64,000 nt of DNA from Stutzerimonas stutzeri (GTDB taxonomy: Bacteria; Pseudomonadota; Gammaproteobacteria; Pseudomonadales; Pseudomonadaceae), in NCBI GenBank assembly GCA_019056435.1, contig CP077641.1, forward strand, positions 1,116,001 to 1,180,000, written 5' to 3'. Of this stretch, positions 21,940 to 32,354 are shown piece by piece (the first letter of the stretch is position 1; every line of letters starts with the position of its first letter). The translations under genes were made by a program, and so were the position numbers. Under the pieces are notes generated by a model. That model was not told the DNA's origin, searched no databases, and was given only the letters and a program-made list of their open reading frames with translations.

Positions 21940-24900
21940 ATGAAGGATTTTTCGGCAAGCTTGCCGCGTTTTTCCGCAGGACCTGGGTATGGAGCCTATG
22001 CCTGCTGCTGATCCTCATCCTGCTGGTATGGTTCGTCGGCCCGCTGCTGGCCGTTGACGACTACAAGTTCTGGGAGTCGGCGACCAGTCGCCTGCTGACC
22101 ATCGCCGGTCTTTGCCTGGCCTGGGGTCTGTTCATGGTCTTCGCCAGCTGGCGCAGCACCCGGCAGAAGCAGGCCGAAGCCAGTGACGACGACGCTCAGG
22201 AGCGGCTGCGCCGCGACGGCCTGATCAGCGAGGAACAGGCGATCCTGCGTCAGCGTCATCGCGATGCACTGCGCACGCTGAAGAGTTCCAGCCTGTACCG
22301 TGGCCGCAGCGAAAGATGGCGCAACGAGCTGCCCTGGTATCTCCTGCTCGGCCCCCAGGGTAGCGGCAAGACCTCACTGTTGGACTTCTCCGGGCTGGAC
22401 TTTCCGCTCAACCGTGGCGAGAACCAGCGTCTGACCAAGGACGTCTCCGGCACCCGTTATGCCGATTGGTATTTCGCCGACCACGCCGTGCTGATCGACA
22501 CCGCCGGACGCTACCTGACCCAGCCCGACGCCACGGTCGATGCCAAGGCCTGGGACACACTGCTGCAGCTGCTGCGCCGTCGCCGCGCCCGCCCGCTCAA
22601 CGGCGTGCTGGTCAACATCCCCGTCGAATCGCTGCTGCATGCAAGCGAACACGAGCTCGAAAACCCTGGCGCGCCAGAGTCGCCAGCGCCTGCATGACAT
22701 TCATCAACGGTTGGGTGCCGATGTTCCCGTCTATCTGGTGCTGAGCAAGGCGGACAGCATCCTGGGCTTCGACGAGTTCTTCGATCAGTTATCACGCGAG
22801 GAAAGCGACCAGGTGCTTGGCGCCAGTTTCCGCAAGGAACAGGACGGTACCGATGTCGGCGTGATCCGCAGTGAATTCGAAGAGCTGCTGCGCCGGCTCA
22901 ACAGCCAGGTCATCCTGCGCATGCACCAGGAGCGCGACACCCAACGGCGTGGCCGCATCCTCGATTTTCCGCACCAGCTCGGCCAGATCGGCGAGCGCCT
23001 GTGTCTGTTCATCGAGCTCGCCTTTTCCGGCAATCGTTACCAGCGCGCCAGCCAGCTACGCGGCTTCTATCTGACCAGCGCGCCGCAGCTGGAAGGGTCG
23101 CTCGATCCCCTGACGAGCGGTATCGGACGCAACCTCGGCCTGTCGAGCAGTGCACTGCCGACCTTCCGCAGCGGCCGGGCGCGCTTCATCAACCACCTGC
23201 TCAGTCGGGTCATCTTTCCCGAAGCCGACCTGGCCGGACTGGACCAGAAGGAAGTACGACGCATCGACTGGGGCCAGCGTGCCCTGTATGCCGCGAGTTT
23301 CGCCTGCCTGGCGCTATTCGGGGCGATCTGGGCACACAATTTCTCCGGCAATCACGAGCGTCTTGAGCAGCTGCGCAGCCTGGCCGAGCAGTTGGACCGG
23401 GAGCATGACGGTATCGCCGAACAGGACGATGCGTTGCGTATCCTCAAGGCACTGGATACCAGCTACGCCGCAACCCTGGTGTTCCCGGACAAGAACGAGG
23501 TGTCCTATCTGCAACGCGGCGGTCTCTACCAGGGCGAACATGTCGACCCGACGCTGCACCAGGCTTACCGGCGCGAACTCGAACGCCTGCTCCTGCCACG
23601 TGTCGCCCGCCAGCTCGAGGCTCAGATTCGGGCCAACCTTGGCGATCGCGAGCGGCTGTTGGGCAGCCTGCGCGCCTACCTGATGCTCAATTTGGCTGAA
23701 CGACGTGACAACGGATTCCTCGAGGACTGGCTGGCCGCCGACTCGTCGCTGCGCTACGCCGGCAATGCCGTCGCGCAGAATGGCCTTAACACGCACTTCA
23801 AGCGCCTGCTCGAGGAAGGCTTCACCCCGCACACGCTCAACGACCCGCTGGTTGCCGAGGCACGCCAGGTGCTGCGCAGCGAATCGCTGGCCAATGTCGT
23901 CTACCGCATGTTGCGAGATCAAGCGCACAGCCTGCCGGACTATCGCTTCAGCCAGCGCCTCGGGCCGCAGGGCGCGTTGTTCGGCGGCAGCGACTATGCG
24001 ATTCCCGGCTTCTACACCCGCAACGGCTATGACAGCTTCTATGTTGCCCAGGGCAGCGACCTGGTACGGGACATTCTGCGCGACAACTGGGTATTGGGCG
24101 AAGGCGACAGCCTCAGCCTGAAGGACCTTGGCCGGTTGATGGTCGATATGGAGCAGCTGTATTTCCGCGACTACGCCAATTACTGGGCCGAAGCCGTGGC
24201 GCAGCTGAACCTGGAACCCATCGCCGGCACCGCGCAGGGCGCGACGCTGCTCGGTGGGCTGACCGCCGCCAACTCCCCGCTGCTGCAGCTGCTGGTCGAG
24301 GTTCGCGACAACACGCGCTTTGCCGGGGCCGCAGAAGCTGCGGGTGACGCGGCGGAAGCGGCCGAGGCGCTCAACGGCGCCAATGGCAAGCTCGGCAAAG
24401 CGGCCCGGCTTGCCTCGGCTGCCGCCGAGCAGACGCAGGCGGCGCTGGCGAAAAACCTGCCGGATACCGCGCGCAAAACCCTGGAGCGGCGCTTCGAACC
24501 CTTGCATCGGCTGCTGGACGAGAACGCGGGCCCCAGCGCCGAGCTGATTCCGACCCTGCAAGCGCTCGACGCCCTGCAACTGCAGCTGGCCGGGCTGGCT
24601 CACGCCAGCGCCCCCGATCAGGCGGCTTTCGAGCTGGCCAAGGCCCGCATGGGTGGCCAGCGCGACGCGATCAACCAGCTGCGCGCCAGCGCGGCGCGCC
24701 TGCCCCAGCCGATCGGCAACTGGCTTGGCCTCCTCGCCGAGGACAGCTGGTCGCTGGTGCTCAACGACGCCTATCACTACCTGAACCAGCGCTACCAGGG
24801 CGAGCTGTATGCCTTCTACAAGGGCTCGCTGCGCCAGCGTTACCCCTTCAGCGCCAACAGCCAGAGCGATGTGGCCATTGCCGATTTCCGGGAATTCTTC

Positions 24901-25479
24901 AAGGCACAGGGGGTTGCCGACGGGTTTTTCGAGCGCTACCTGAAGCCGTTTGTCAGCGGCACCGCGGGTGGCTATCAGGTACGCCGTGTCGATGGTCGCG
25001 GGCTGCCACTGTCGCGTGAATTCCTGGCGCAGATGCGTCACGCGCAGACGATCCGCCGCAGTTTCTTCGCGGAAAACCCCAACGAGCCGCAGATTCGCTT
25101 CAAGCTTGAGCCCTACTCGCTGGATTCGAGCCTGGGCCGTGCCGACTTCCGCTTCGGCGACCAGCATCTTGAATACCGTCACGGTCCCATCCTGCAGACC
25201 GCCTTCACCTGGCCGGCCGATGCCGAGCAAGGCCGCACCAACCTGGTCGTGGAAGAGCTGGGCGGGCGACGCGTGGGCATCGAGAAAAATACCGGACCCT
25301 GGTCGCTGTTCCGCCTGTTGGACCTGATGCAGGTCGACTATCACAGTGGCCGTGACGTCCTGATGCTCAAGGCCAACCTTGATGGTCGCCACGCCAACTT
25401 CCTGCTGCACAGCCAGCGCTCGCCGAACCCGTTCGACATCGCGCTGCTGCGTGACTTCAAGTTGCCGGCGACCCTGTGA
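21940..25479 (+). CDS. tssM: T6SS inner-membrane protein TssM (IcmF), two frame breaks
   Basis: About 1179 residues after repair, the large channel-forming IcmF subunit that spans to TssJ in the periplasm. Two membrane helices lie near the N-terminus, a Walker A GPQGSGKT at about 138, a third helix near 450, and a long periplasmic part with the IcmF C-terminal domain. Two breaks occur: one G is missing at 21945-21946 (repair gives MKGFFGKLAAFFRRTW) and one extra C in CCC 22664-22666 (repair gives HELENLARQSRQRLHD). Otherwise the frame is open. The stop overlaps the pppA start. Confidence 0.93.
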
Positions 25480-26211
25480 TGACCATGACACGCCCGGCCT
25501 GTACCTGGCGCAGCGCGGCGCGGACCGATACCGGCAAGGTCCGCGCCCGTAACGAGGATGCCTTCCTCAACGTGCCCGAGAAGGGTCTCTGGGTCGTCGC
25601 CGACGGCATGGGCGGGCATCACAACGGCGCGCTGGCCAGCCGCCTGATCGTCGAGCATCTGGCTGAGTTGCCTGAAGGCAGCCTGCCGGAGCGGTTGATC
25701 GCCCTGCGTCACTGCCTGCACGCGCTCAACCGGCGCCTTGGACACGACCTCACGGTAACAGCCGACCAACCCGATCCGGTGATCGGCAGCACCGTGGTTG
25801 CGCTGTTGATCGACGACGCGCGCGGCCTGCGTCTGGGCGGGTGACAGCCGCTGCTATCTCTGGCGCGGTGGGCGGCTGTATCAGCTCTCGCGCGATCATT
25901 CGCTGATGCAGCAGCTGATCGACGAGCAGGCACTGAGCCCACAGCAGGCCGCACGTCATCCCGCCGCCCATGCCCTTACCCGCGCCATCGGCGCCGGCGA
26001 GCAGCTGGTGCTGGACATCCTTGAGTTCGACGTCCATCCGGGCGATACCCTGCTGCTGTGCAGCGACGGGCTGTACCAGAGCCTGACGCCGGACAGCCTT
26101 GGTGCGGCGCTTGATGCGCCGTCGCCGAGTCTGGCCCTGCAGCGGCTCTTCGATGCCGTGCTGGACGGCCCGGCCCGGGACAACCTCAGTGCCGTGGTGA
26201 TCCGCCGATGA
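25479..26211 (+). CDS. pppA: PP2C-type protein phosphatase PppA/Stp1 (frame-broken)
   Basis: PP2C-family Ser/Thr phosphatase of about 243 residues that reverses PpkA phosphorylation of the Fha switch. Motifs in order are ARNEDAF, VVADGMGGH, AGDSRCYLWR, LLLCSDGLY and DNLSAVVI, giving all metal-binding aspartates. An extra base lies in the GCGCGC tract at about 25815-25826; removing one joins LLIDDA to AACVWAGDSR. ATG 25479 overlaps the tssM stop; a GTG at 25476 or ATG 25485 is also possible. It is coupled to ppkA by a 4-base overlap. Confidence 0.92.
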
Positions 26212-27196
26212 CCGATCCGTTACGCGCCGAGTTGGATTCGGACCTGACCTACTTCGCGTTCGCTGCCAACGCGACAACGTCCAGCGCACCGGCAGCGCCG
26301 ACCCCGTCGATCGCGCCTGGCGAGCTGCCAGACATCCTTGCCGGTCGCTACCTGATCGAGCGGCTGCTCGGCGTCGGCGGCATGGGCGCGGTCTACCGGG
26401 CACGCGACCTGCTGCGCGAACAGTTCGGCGATCCGGAACCCTTTGTGGCGCTGAAGACCCTGAGCGACGAGTTCGCCGAGTACCCCGATGCGCACGCACT
26501 GCTCTACAGCGAATTCGCCCTGACGGCCCGGCTCAGCCACCGCCATGTGGTGCGCCTGTTCGGCTTCGACGTGGATACCGCCAGCCAACGGGCTTTCATT
26601 ACCCTCGAGCTACTCAAAGGGCCGACACTCGACCAGCTACTTGCTGAACAACCTCAGGGCCTCGCGGGGCAAGCGTTGCGGGACATCGCCGTGCCCCTGC
26701 TCCAGGCGATGGAGTATTCGCACAGCCGTGGCGTGATCCACGGCGACATCAAGCCAAGCAACGTGATCCTCGCCGATGACGGCCTGCGCCTGTTCGACTA
26801 CGGTCTCGGGCAGCCCATCGACGGCCTGCTGGCAAACCTGCCACGTCTGTCGCGCACACGTTTCAAGGCCTGGACCACCCGCTACGCTGCGCCGGAACTG
26901 CTCGAGGGGCCGAGCCGTCGGCCGCCAGCGATATCTACGCACTCGGTTGCCTGCTGTTCGAACTGGCGTCCGGGCAGCATCCGTTCCGCCGCCTCAGTGC
27001 CAAGCAGGCTCGCGCGATGGCGTTGGACAAGGCGCTGCGATGCCCACCGACCTTCCCCGCACACGGCTGGCCTGCCCTGCGCGCCGCACTGGCGTTCGAC
27101 ATCAGCGAGCGGGCCGCCAGCCTGCACCCATTACTGGACGCATTTCTGCGCCCCGCACCGAGCCGCCTGCAGCGCTGGCTTGGGCGGGCCCGATGA
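26208..27196 (+). CDS. ppkA: T6SS Ser/Thr protein kinase PpkA/Stk1 (frame-broken)
   Basis: Kinase of about 329 residues. The glycine loop GVGGMG is near residue 55, the catalytic loop reads HGDIKPSN (about 178-185) instead of HRD, and the magnesium loop is DYG instead of DFG. One base is missing at about 26907-26911 (GGGGCC); restoring it gives PSAASDIYALGCLLFELASG and an end RLQRWLGRAR with stop 27194-27196. As written, the broken frame runs straight into vgrG and mimics a kinase-VgrG fusion. No membrane helix or sensor domain follows the kinase, so it is short. Confidence 0.9.
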
Positions 27197-27215
27197 CACG
27201 ACACAAGGAAGCGCC

Positions 27216-29300
27216 ATGTTCAACGCGGCCAATCAAACCCATTTCAGCCTGACCCTCACGGACCTTGAGCACGATCTACAGGTGCTCGCCTTTACCGGCC
27301 ATGAGGCTATCAGCCAGCCTTATCGCTTCGATCTGGAGCTGGTCAGCGAGCGTGCCGACCTCGACCTCAAAGACTTACTCCACCGCCCCGCCTTCCTCGC
27401 GCTTTCGCCCGCCGGCGATGGCATTCATGGCCTGGTTCACCGCGTCGCGCAGGGTGAATCCGGCAAACGCCTGACCCGCTACAGGCTGACACTGGTGCCG
27501 CAGATCGCCTACCTCGCCCATCGCACAAACCAACGCATCTTCCAGCACCTGACCGTACCGCAGATCATCGCGCAAGTGCTCGAGGGCCACGGCATTCAGG
27601 CAGACGCCTATCGTTTCCAGCTCGGTCCCTTCGTTTATCCGCAGCGCCATTACTGCACCCAATATGACGAAACCGATCTGCATTTCATCCAACGCCTGTG
27701 CGAGGAAGAAGGCATCCACTACCACTTCGAGCACAGCGCCAAGGGTCATGTGCTGGTATTCGGTGATGACCAGACCAGCTTTCCCCGCCTTGGCCAGCCC
27801 ACCGCGTATCTGCAGGACAGCGGTCTGGTCGCTGACGAGCCGGTCATCAAACGCTTCGCCGTTCGCCTGGAAACCCGACCCAATCGGGTAAGCCGGCGCG
27901 ATTACGACTTCGAACAACCACGCCTGGTGATGGAAGCCAGCCATAACGAGCAGCGCCCAGGTACAGAGCCGCTCGCGCTGGAGGATTACGATTATCCGGG
28001 CCACTTCACCGACCGCTCGCTCGGTAAACACCTTGCCCAGCGTACCCTCGAACGCCACCGCGCCGACTTCCGCCAGGCCGAAGGCCGCAGCGACCAGCCC
28101 AGGCTCGTCAGCGGTCATTTGCTGGAAATCTCGGACCACCCGCGCCGCGAATGGAATGACCTGTGGCTGCTGACCGAAGTACTGCATGAAGGCAAGCAGC
28201 CGCAGGTGTTGGAGGAATCAATCACCTCATCCCCTGCCCACAGCGGACAGCACCCTCTCCCCTCTGGGAGAGGGTGCTCCAGGCGACTCGAACTTTACCC
28301 AAGGCTACCGCAACCGCTTTACCGCCACCCCTGGGACATCCCTTACCGCCCCGCTCTGCGTCATCCCAAACCAAAGGTGCTGGGCAGCCAGACCGCCGTC
28401 GTCACCGGGCCGCCTGGTGAGGAAATCCACTGCGATGAATACGGTCGGGTCAAGGTTCAGTTTTTCTGGGATCGCCACGGCCAGGCCGACGACAAGACCA
28501 GCTGCTGGCTGCGCGTCAGCTCGAGCTGGGCCGGCGACCGCTACGGCGGCATCGCCATCCCGCGTGTCGGCATGGAAGTGCTGGTCACCTTCCTTGAAGG
28601 CGATCCCGACCAACCCTTGGTGACCGGCTGCCTGTACCACAAGGAGCACCAGGTCCCCTATGACCTACCGGCGAACAAGACCCGCACGGTATTCAAGACC
28701 CTGAGTTCACCCGGCGGTGGCGGCTACAACGAACTGCGCATCGAAGACCGCAAGGGCGCCGAGCAGATCTACATCCACGCCCAGCGCGACTGGGACGAGA
28801 ACATCGAGCACGACCAGAAGATCCGCGTCGGCCATGAACGCCACGACACGGTGGAAGCCAACAGCTACAGCGAATTCCGCGCCGAAGAACACCTGACCGT
28901 TGCCGGCGACCGCAAGGTGGAAGTCAAACCCGACGACCATTTCACCGTCGGCCAGACCCAGCACATCAAGCTCGGCACCGCCCAGCTGACCAAGGCCGGT
29001 CGCGAGATCCACCTCAAGGCCGGGCAGAAGATGGTCATCGAAGCCGGCGTCGAACTGACCCTCAAAGCCGGCGGCAGCTTCATCAAGCTCGACCCGGGCG
29101 GCATCACCGTCTCCGGCCCGCTGGTGCGAATCAACGCTGGCGGCGCGCCGGGTAAGGGCTCGGGGATCAAGATCAAGTCACCGATGTTGCCGGGAATGGC
29201 CGATAGCGATAAGGCGGGGCACCTGTTGGAGCAGGCACCACCAAGCGAGGGAGCCAAGGTAGCCAGCAAACACAAGCGCTCGCTCAACTTCTCAGGCTAG
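27216..29300 (+). CDS. vgrG: VgrG spike protein, second copy (two compensating frame breaks)
   Basis: 694 codons as read. It starts FNAANQTHFSLTLTDLEHD and is closely similar to the first VgrG, with stretches of identical DNA. Between VLEES and WDIPYRP the reading frame is shifted: the proper sequence DSNFTQGYRNRFTATP is in another frame from about 28280 to 28330 and returns at a CCCC run (28327-28331). The shifted block begins at a GC-rich hairpin absent from the first copy. The needle continues to a C-terminus (VASKHKRSLNFSG) unlike that of copy 1. AAGGAAG precedes ATG 27216. It is the likely carrier for the muramidase effector downstream. Confidence 0.92.
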   Translation: MFNAANQTHFSLTLTDLEHDLQVLAFTGHEAISQPYRFDLELVSERADLDLKDLLHRPAFLALSPAGDGIHGLVHRVAQGESGKRLTRYRLTLVPQIAYLAHRTNQRIFQHLTVPQIIAQVLEGHGIQADAYRFQLGPFVYPQRHYCTQYDETDLHFIQRLCEEEGIHYHFEHSAKGHVLVFGDDQTSFPRLGQPTAYLQDSGLVADEPVIKRFAVRLETRPNRVSRRDYDFEQPRLVMEASHNEQRPGTEPLALEDYDYPGHFTDRSLGKHLAQRTLERHRADFRQAEGRSDQPRLVSGHLLEISDHPRREWNDLWLLTEVLHEGKQPQVLEESITSSPAHSGQHPLPSGRGCSRRLELYPRLPQPLYRHPWDIPYRPALRHPKPKVLGSQTAVVTGPPGEEIHCDEYGRVKVQFFWDRHGQADDKTSCWLRVSSSWAGDRYGGIAIPRVGMEVLVTFLEGDPDQPLVTGCLYHKEHQVPYDLPANKTRTVFKTLSSPGGGGYNELRIEDRKGAEQIYIHAQRDWDENIEHDQKIRVGHERHDTVEANSYSEFRAEEHLTVAGDRKVEVKPDDHFTVGQTQHIKLGTAQLTKAGREIHLKAGQKMVIEAGVELTLKAGGSFIKLDPGGITVSGPLVRINAGGAPGKGSGIKIKSPMLPGMADSDKAGHLLEQAPPSEGAKVASKHKRSLNFSG
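28249..28278. repeat. REP-like perfect hairpin inside vgrG (second copy)
   Basis: AGCACCCTCTCCC and GGGAGAGGGTGCT form a perfect 13-bp stem with a CTCT loop. The sequence resembles the dispersed CCCTCTCCC/GGGAGAGGG palindromes common between genes in Pseudomonas. Here it lies inside a coding region, in a segment about 25 bases longer than the matching part of the first vgrG. Confidence 0.75.
28482..28552 (+). repeat. 71-bp exact direct repeat in vgrG copy 2
   Basis: Partner of the repeat at 13091-13161. Recombination between the two would delete the lipase module and fha through ppkA while leaving one hybrid vgrG. Confidence 0.85.
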
Positions 29301-29344
29301 GCAAGGATGGCCATCGGGCCAGCTCGAACAGTAAGGAAACATCA

Positions 29345-31677
29345 ATGGCCGACCACAAGCCGATCAACTGGGCATACCCATTCCCCAGCAAGGACACCAA
29401 CTGCAACCCGCTGCAGCTGCTTACTCATATGGCGCAAGCCAAGGGTGGGTTCTACCCCACCGGCGAGAACGGCTTATGGCATGGAGGCGTGCATTTCGAC
29501 GAAGGCACAGCCGTTGCATTCGACCAGTCGAGCTTGCGCTGTATCGCCGACGGAGAGGTGGTCGCCTACCGCATCGATGAGCGCTACCCGGTCAGCGAAT
29601 TCACCGACGACATTCCCTTGGTCAAACGTGCACCCTTTTCCACGGGGTTCGTTCTGGTCAAGCACAGCCTGCAACCGCCACCACTGAAGAACGCTGGCGG
29701 CAGCATCGTTGAGGGCAAACCCCTCCAAGCATCTCCCTGTATAGCCTGTACATGCATTTGCTGGACTGGGCGGGCTACCAGGCGCAACCGGACCTGCCGC
29801 GCCCCGCCTTCTGGGAAACCAGGCGCTACACCGTCAACACGCAAAACCAGGGTTTGAGCGTTCGCGCCGGCCCGAGCAAGAGCACCACTAAGCTGTCGGA
29901 GCTGTCCAAAGGTGCCGAGATCACCATCGGCAGAGTGGAAGGCGAATTCAGCAAGCTGGTCAGTCTGGTCAGCGGGACGGCACAACCCGCCCTATCAGCT
30001 GACGACGAGGGGCACCTGACGGGCTATGTGTCCACCAGCCTGCTCAAACCGCACAGCGAGCCAGCGGAATACGACAAGGTAGTCGTTCTTAACAGGGGAG
30101 TGCCGATCAAGGCGGGTGAACTTATTGGCCATTCCGGTCTGTACCAGAACCACGACAGCGCCGCTCAGCACATGGTCCATGTCGAACTGTTCAGCTGTGA
30201 CGATGTGCCCGCTTTCATCGCGCAGAGCCGCGCCTGGGCCAGCCGCTTGCCGGACGACCAGAAAACCCTGCTCAAGATCTACAAAGGTGCGAGCAAACTG
30301 ATTCCGCACCGGGACGACATCAATGCCGATAATCCACCCACGCTGGACGACGACGGCACGCAGATCGGCGTCGACCTGATCATTCCGCAGTCCCTGTTGG
30401 ATGGGCTCCCCGCTTCGAGAAAGATTCAGATCAAGGACGGCGCTGACAACACCATGCACTGGTGGCGGCTGGACGGCCTGTTCGCCGACGCTAACGGTAA
30501 CCCCATCGACGGCTGGCTCGCCGAGCAGGAGCTGATCACTACTCGTCACAGTCCGTGGGAGTGGGAAGGCTTCCAGTGCGTCGAGGAAACCGGAACGCCC
30601 GTCGAAAAGCTCGCCTACGCCTTCAATGCCAAAGGCCTGCTGAGCGCAGACGAACAGCACAACTACCGGGCGCAGATCAGCAAGGCCGATGGCGGCCCAA
30701 TCGTAACGCTCGCTCGACTCTACGATATCGCCGATACCGATAAGGATGGCGTATTGACCAGCACTGAAATCCAAGCAGCCCTGGCCAAGCCTTGGCACGC
30801 TCAAGTGCTCGGGCAATTGATCACCAAGTACGAAAGTGAGTGGTTCTGGAAAAAGGACAAGTGGGATGAGCTCGATCCATTGTTAGCGGAAGAGCCCGGA
30901 AAGCCGAACCTTGTTTGGGAGGTGGAAAAGCAGCGGATCGAAAAGTTGAGCTGGTGGGGCGAACTGGTTGGGCAGCATGGTTTTAGTGAGGACAGGGAAG
31001 CGTGGCATATTCAGACCATCGGATTAATGAACAACTTTAGTCTCATAGACGATGAAAATGACCTTAAGTGGCTAAAAGTTCCGCGTGGGCAGCTAACATT
31101 TGATGCTGAAGGGAACGATATTGAAGACTCTCTTTTTTTCAGTAGGGTGCCCCACTGGCCTCCGGTTGGCGCTTCCGGGGTAACCATAGGTCGGGGTTAT
31201 GATGTCGGTCATCAGCCAAATGTGAAAGATGATTTAGAGTGCGTTGGTATTTCAGAACCGCTGCTATCTTGGCTGTCTGGTGGCAAGGGGCTTACTAAAA
31301 GCAAGGCGAGTGATTATTTGAACTCCGCAACCGCAAGAATTAGATCTACACATATCACAAGAAAGCAACAGCATGACTTGTTTGTCTTTGTGTATGAGTT
31401 TATGGAGAAGGATGTCAGAAGGATATGTGAAAAGAGAGATGTTATTGAAGCGTACGGAGCTACAGATTGGGATGCGCTTCATCCAAAAATAAAGGACATG
31501 TTGGTGGACTTGCGTTACCGAGGAGATTACACGCCGGATATTCGCGCCCTGCTCCAAGAATATGTGGCGAGTAACGATCTTGCACGATTTAGCAGTGTGA
31601 TAAAAAACCGGTCAAATTGGCCACAAAACCTACCCAGTGATCGTTTCTTAAGAAGATCAAGGTACATAGATGAATAG
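29345..31677 (+). CDS. Multidomain T6SS effector: LytM-like/SH3, EF-hand, pesticin-like muramidase (frame-broken)
   Basis: About 777 residues after repair. The N-terminus has a LytM/M23-like fold, HGGVHFD at 46-52, SLYMHL near 134-139 and GELIGHSG...HMVHVEL to about 282, with an SH3-like domain inserted at about 160-235. Ligand positions are only partly kept. A second SH3-like stretch lies near 345-398 and an EF-hand DTDKDGVLTSTE at 464-475. The C-terminus matches the pesticin lysozyme fold: GVTIGRGYDVG at about 612-622 aligns with pesticin GVTFGSGVDLG, giving Thr614 and Asp620, with Glu594 or Glu589 as possible acid. One C is missing at 29721-29726. It lies right after vgrG and is followed by an overlapping candidate immunity gene. 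Confidence 0.85.
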
Positions 31678-32106
31678 TATGCGCTGGAATATGTTGCTTG
31701 CTGCATTGGCATTAGGCGTTGCGCCGGCTTATTCCGTTGCCGATACGGATGTATATCGGTATGCAGTGGAAGTTAATGCTAAGAGAGCTGAAGGTCTGTT
31801 ATTCAAATATACGCGATTCAATTCGGAGTCGCCATATCCATGCCTTAGACTTGAACTGATAAACCCTAAGGACGACTGGGCTGTTGTCGAACGAAAGGAT
31901 ATTTGTGAAATGAACGGCCTGTCTCTGGCAAATGATTTTTCATATGCAGGCTTTTCAAAAATAGAGTTTCATGGCAGCGCCGTCAGTTTTGATTTTAACT
32001 ATCTTCTGAATGAAGAACCAGGGAGCATGTCCAAAGGTGTACTGTCGACGCCAAGGGCAAAGCGTTGTCAGAAATGAAATGCACGGATCCTCAAAGTGCT
32101 AATTGA
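31670..32106 (+). CDS. Secreted candidate immunity protein of the muramidase effector (frame-broken)
   Basis: Starts at ATG 31670, overlapping the effector stop, with AAGG 8 bases upstream. A signal peptide (LLAALALGVAPAYSVA) points to the periplasm, where a muramidase would act. As written it ends at 32077. Adding one G to the GGG at about 32018-32021 gives a tail with EEPGEHVQRCTVDAKGKA and a stop at 32104-32106, 145 residues, with four cysteines that could form two disulfides. No family was recognised; immunity is inferred from position, export and size. Low GC like the toxin domain. Confidence 0.75.
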
Positions 32107-32112
32107 GGTAAG

Positions 32113-32137
32113 TTAAGCTTAGCAGCTGCAAGCTTAA
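32113..32137. promoter_or_regulatory. Inverted repeat after the immunity gene
   Basis: TTAAGCTT (32113-32120) and AAGCTTAA (32130-32137) are a perfect 8-bp inverted repeat seven bases after the repaired immunity stop. It may form a weak transcript-end hairpin. The stem is AT-rich and no long T-run follows, so I do not call a terminator. Confidence 0.35.
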
Positions 32138-32189
32138 TTGAAGGCTTAAAAATTCGTACAGCGAAACTTAAGGAATCCATTAGCGCTCA

Positions 32190-32354
32190 ATGTTAAGACT
32201 TTCGCCTTTGGCAAGGCGTCAATCAGACTGCTGGTTCGATGTGCTGGAAGATCCTGACTCAGGGCTTTTATTCATAGTAGAAAGTTATGGTTTGTCGCCG
32301 CACTGCCCTCAATGCCTTAGCTTTTACAAACCACCAACATTTTATTTTCCCTAG
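32190..32354 (+). CDS. Small 54-residue ORF with HCPQC motif, possible relic
   Basis: ATG 32190 overlaps a TAA in the frame before it. The product is MLRLSPLARRQSDCWFDVLE followed by a hydrophobic strand and a C-x-x-C motif (HCPQC), ending FKPP-like and FYFP. Composition looks protein-like but there is no good ribosome binding site. It could be the tail of a degraded immunity or toxin gene. No family recognised. Confidence 0.3.
   Translation: MLRLSPLARRQSDCWFDVLEDPDSGLLFIVESYGLSPHCPQCLSFYKPPTFYFP

Noticed and set aside
23314..25491. Minus-strand frame of 725 codons
   Set aside because: It is antisense to tssM and has no recognisable domain.
26208..29300. A 1030-residue kinase-VgrG fusion protein
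   Set aside because: The kinase frame is broken by one missing base near 26909. The repaired kinase ends at 27196 and vgrG has its own ribosome binding site and ATG at 27216.
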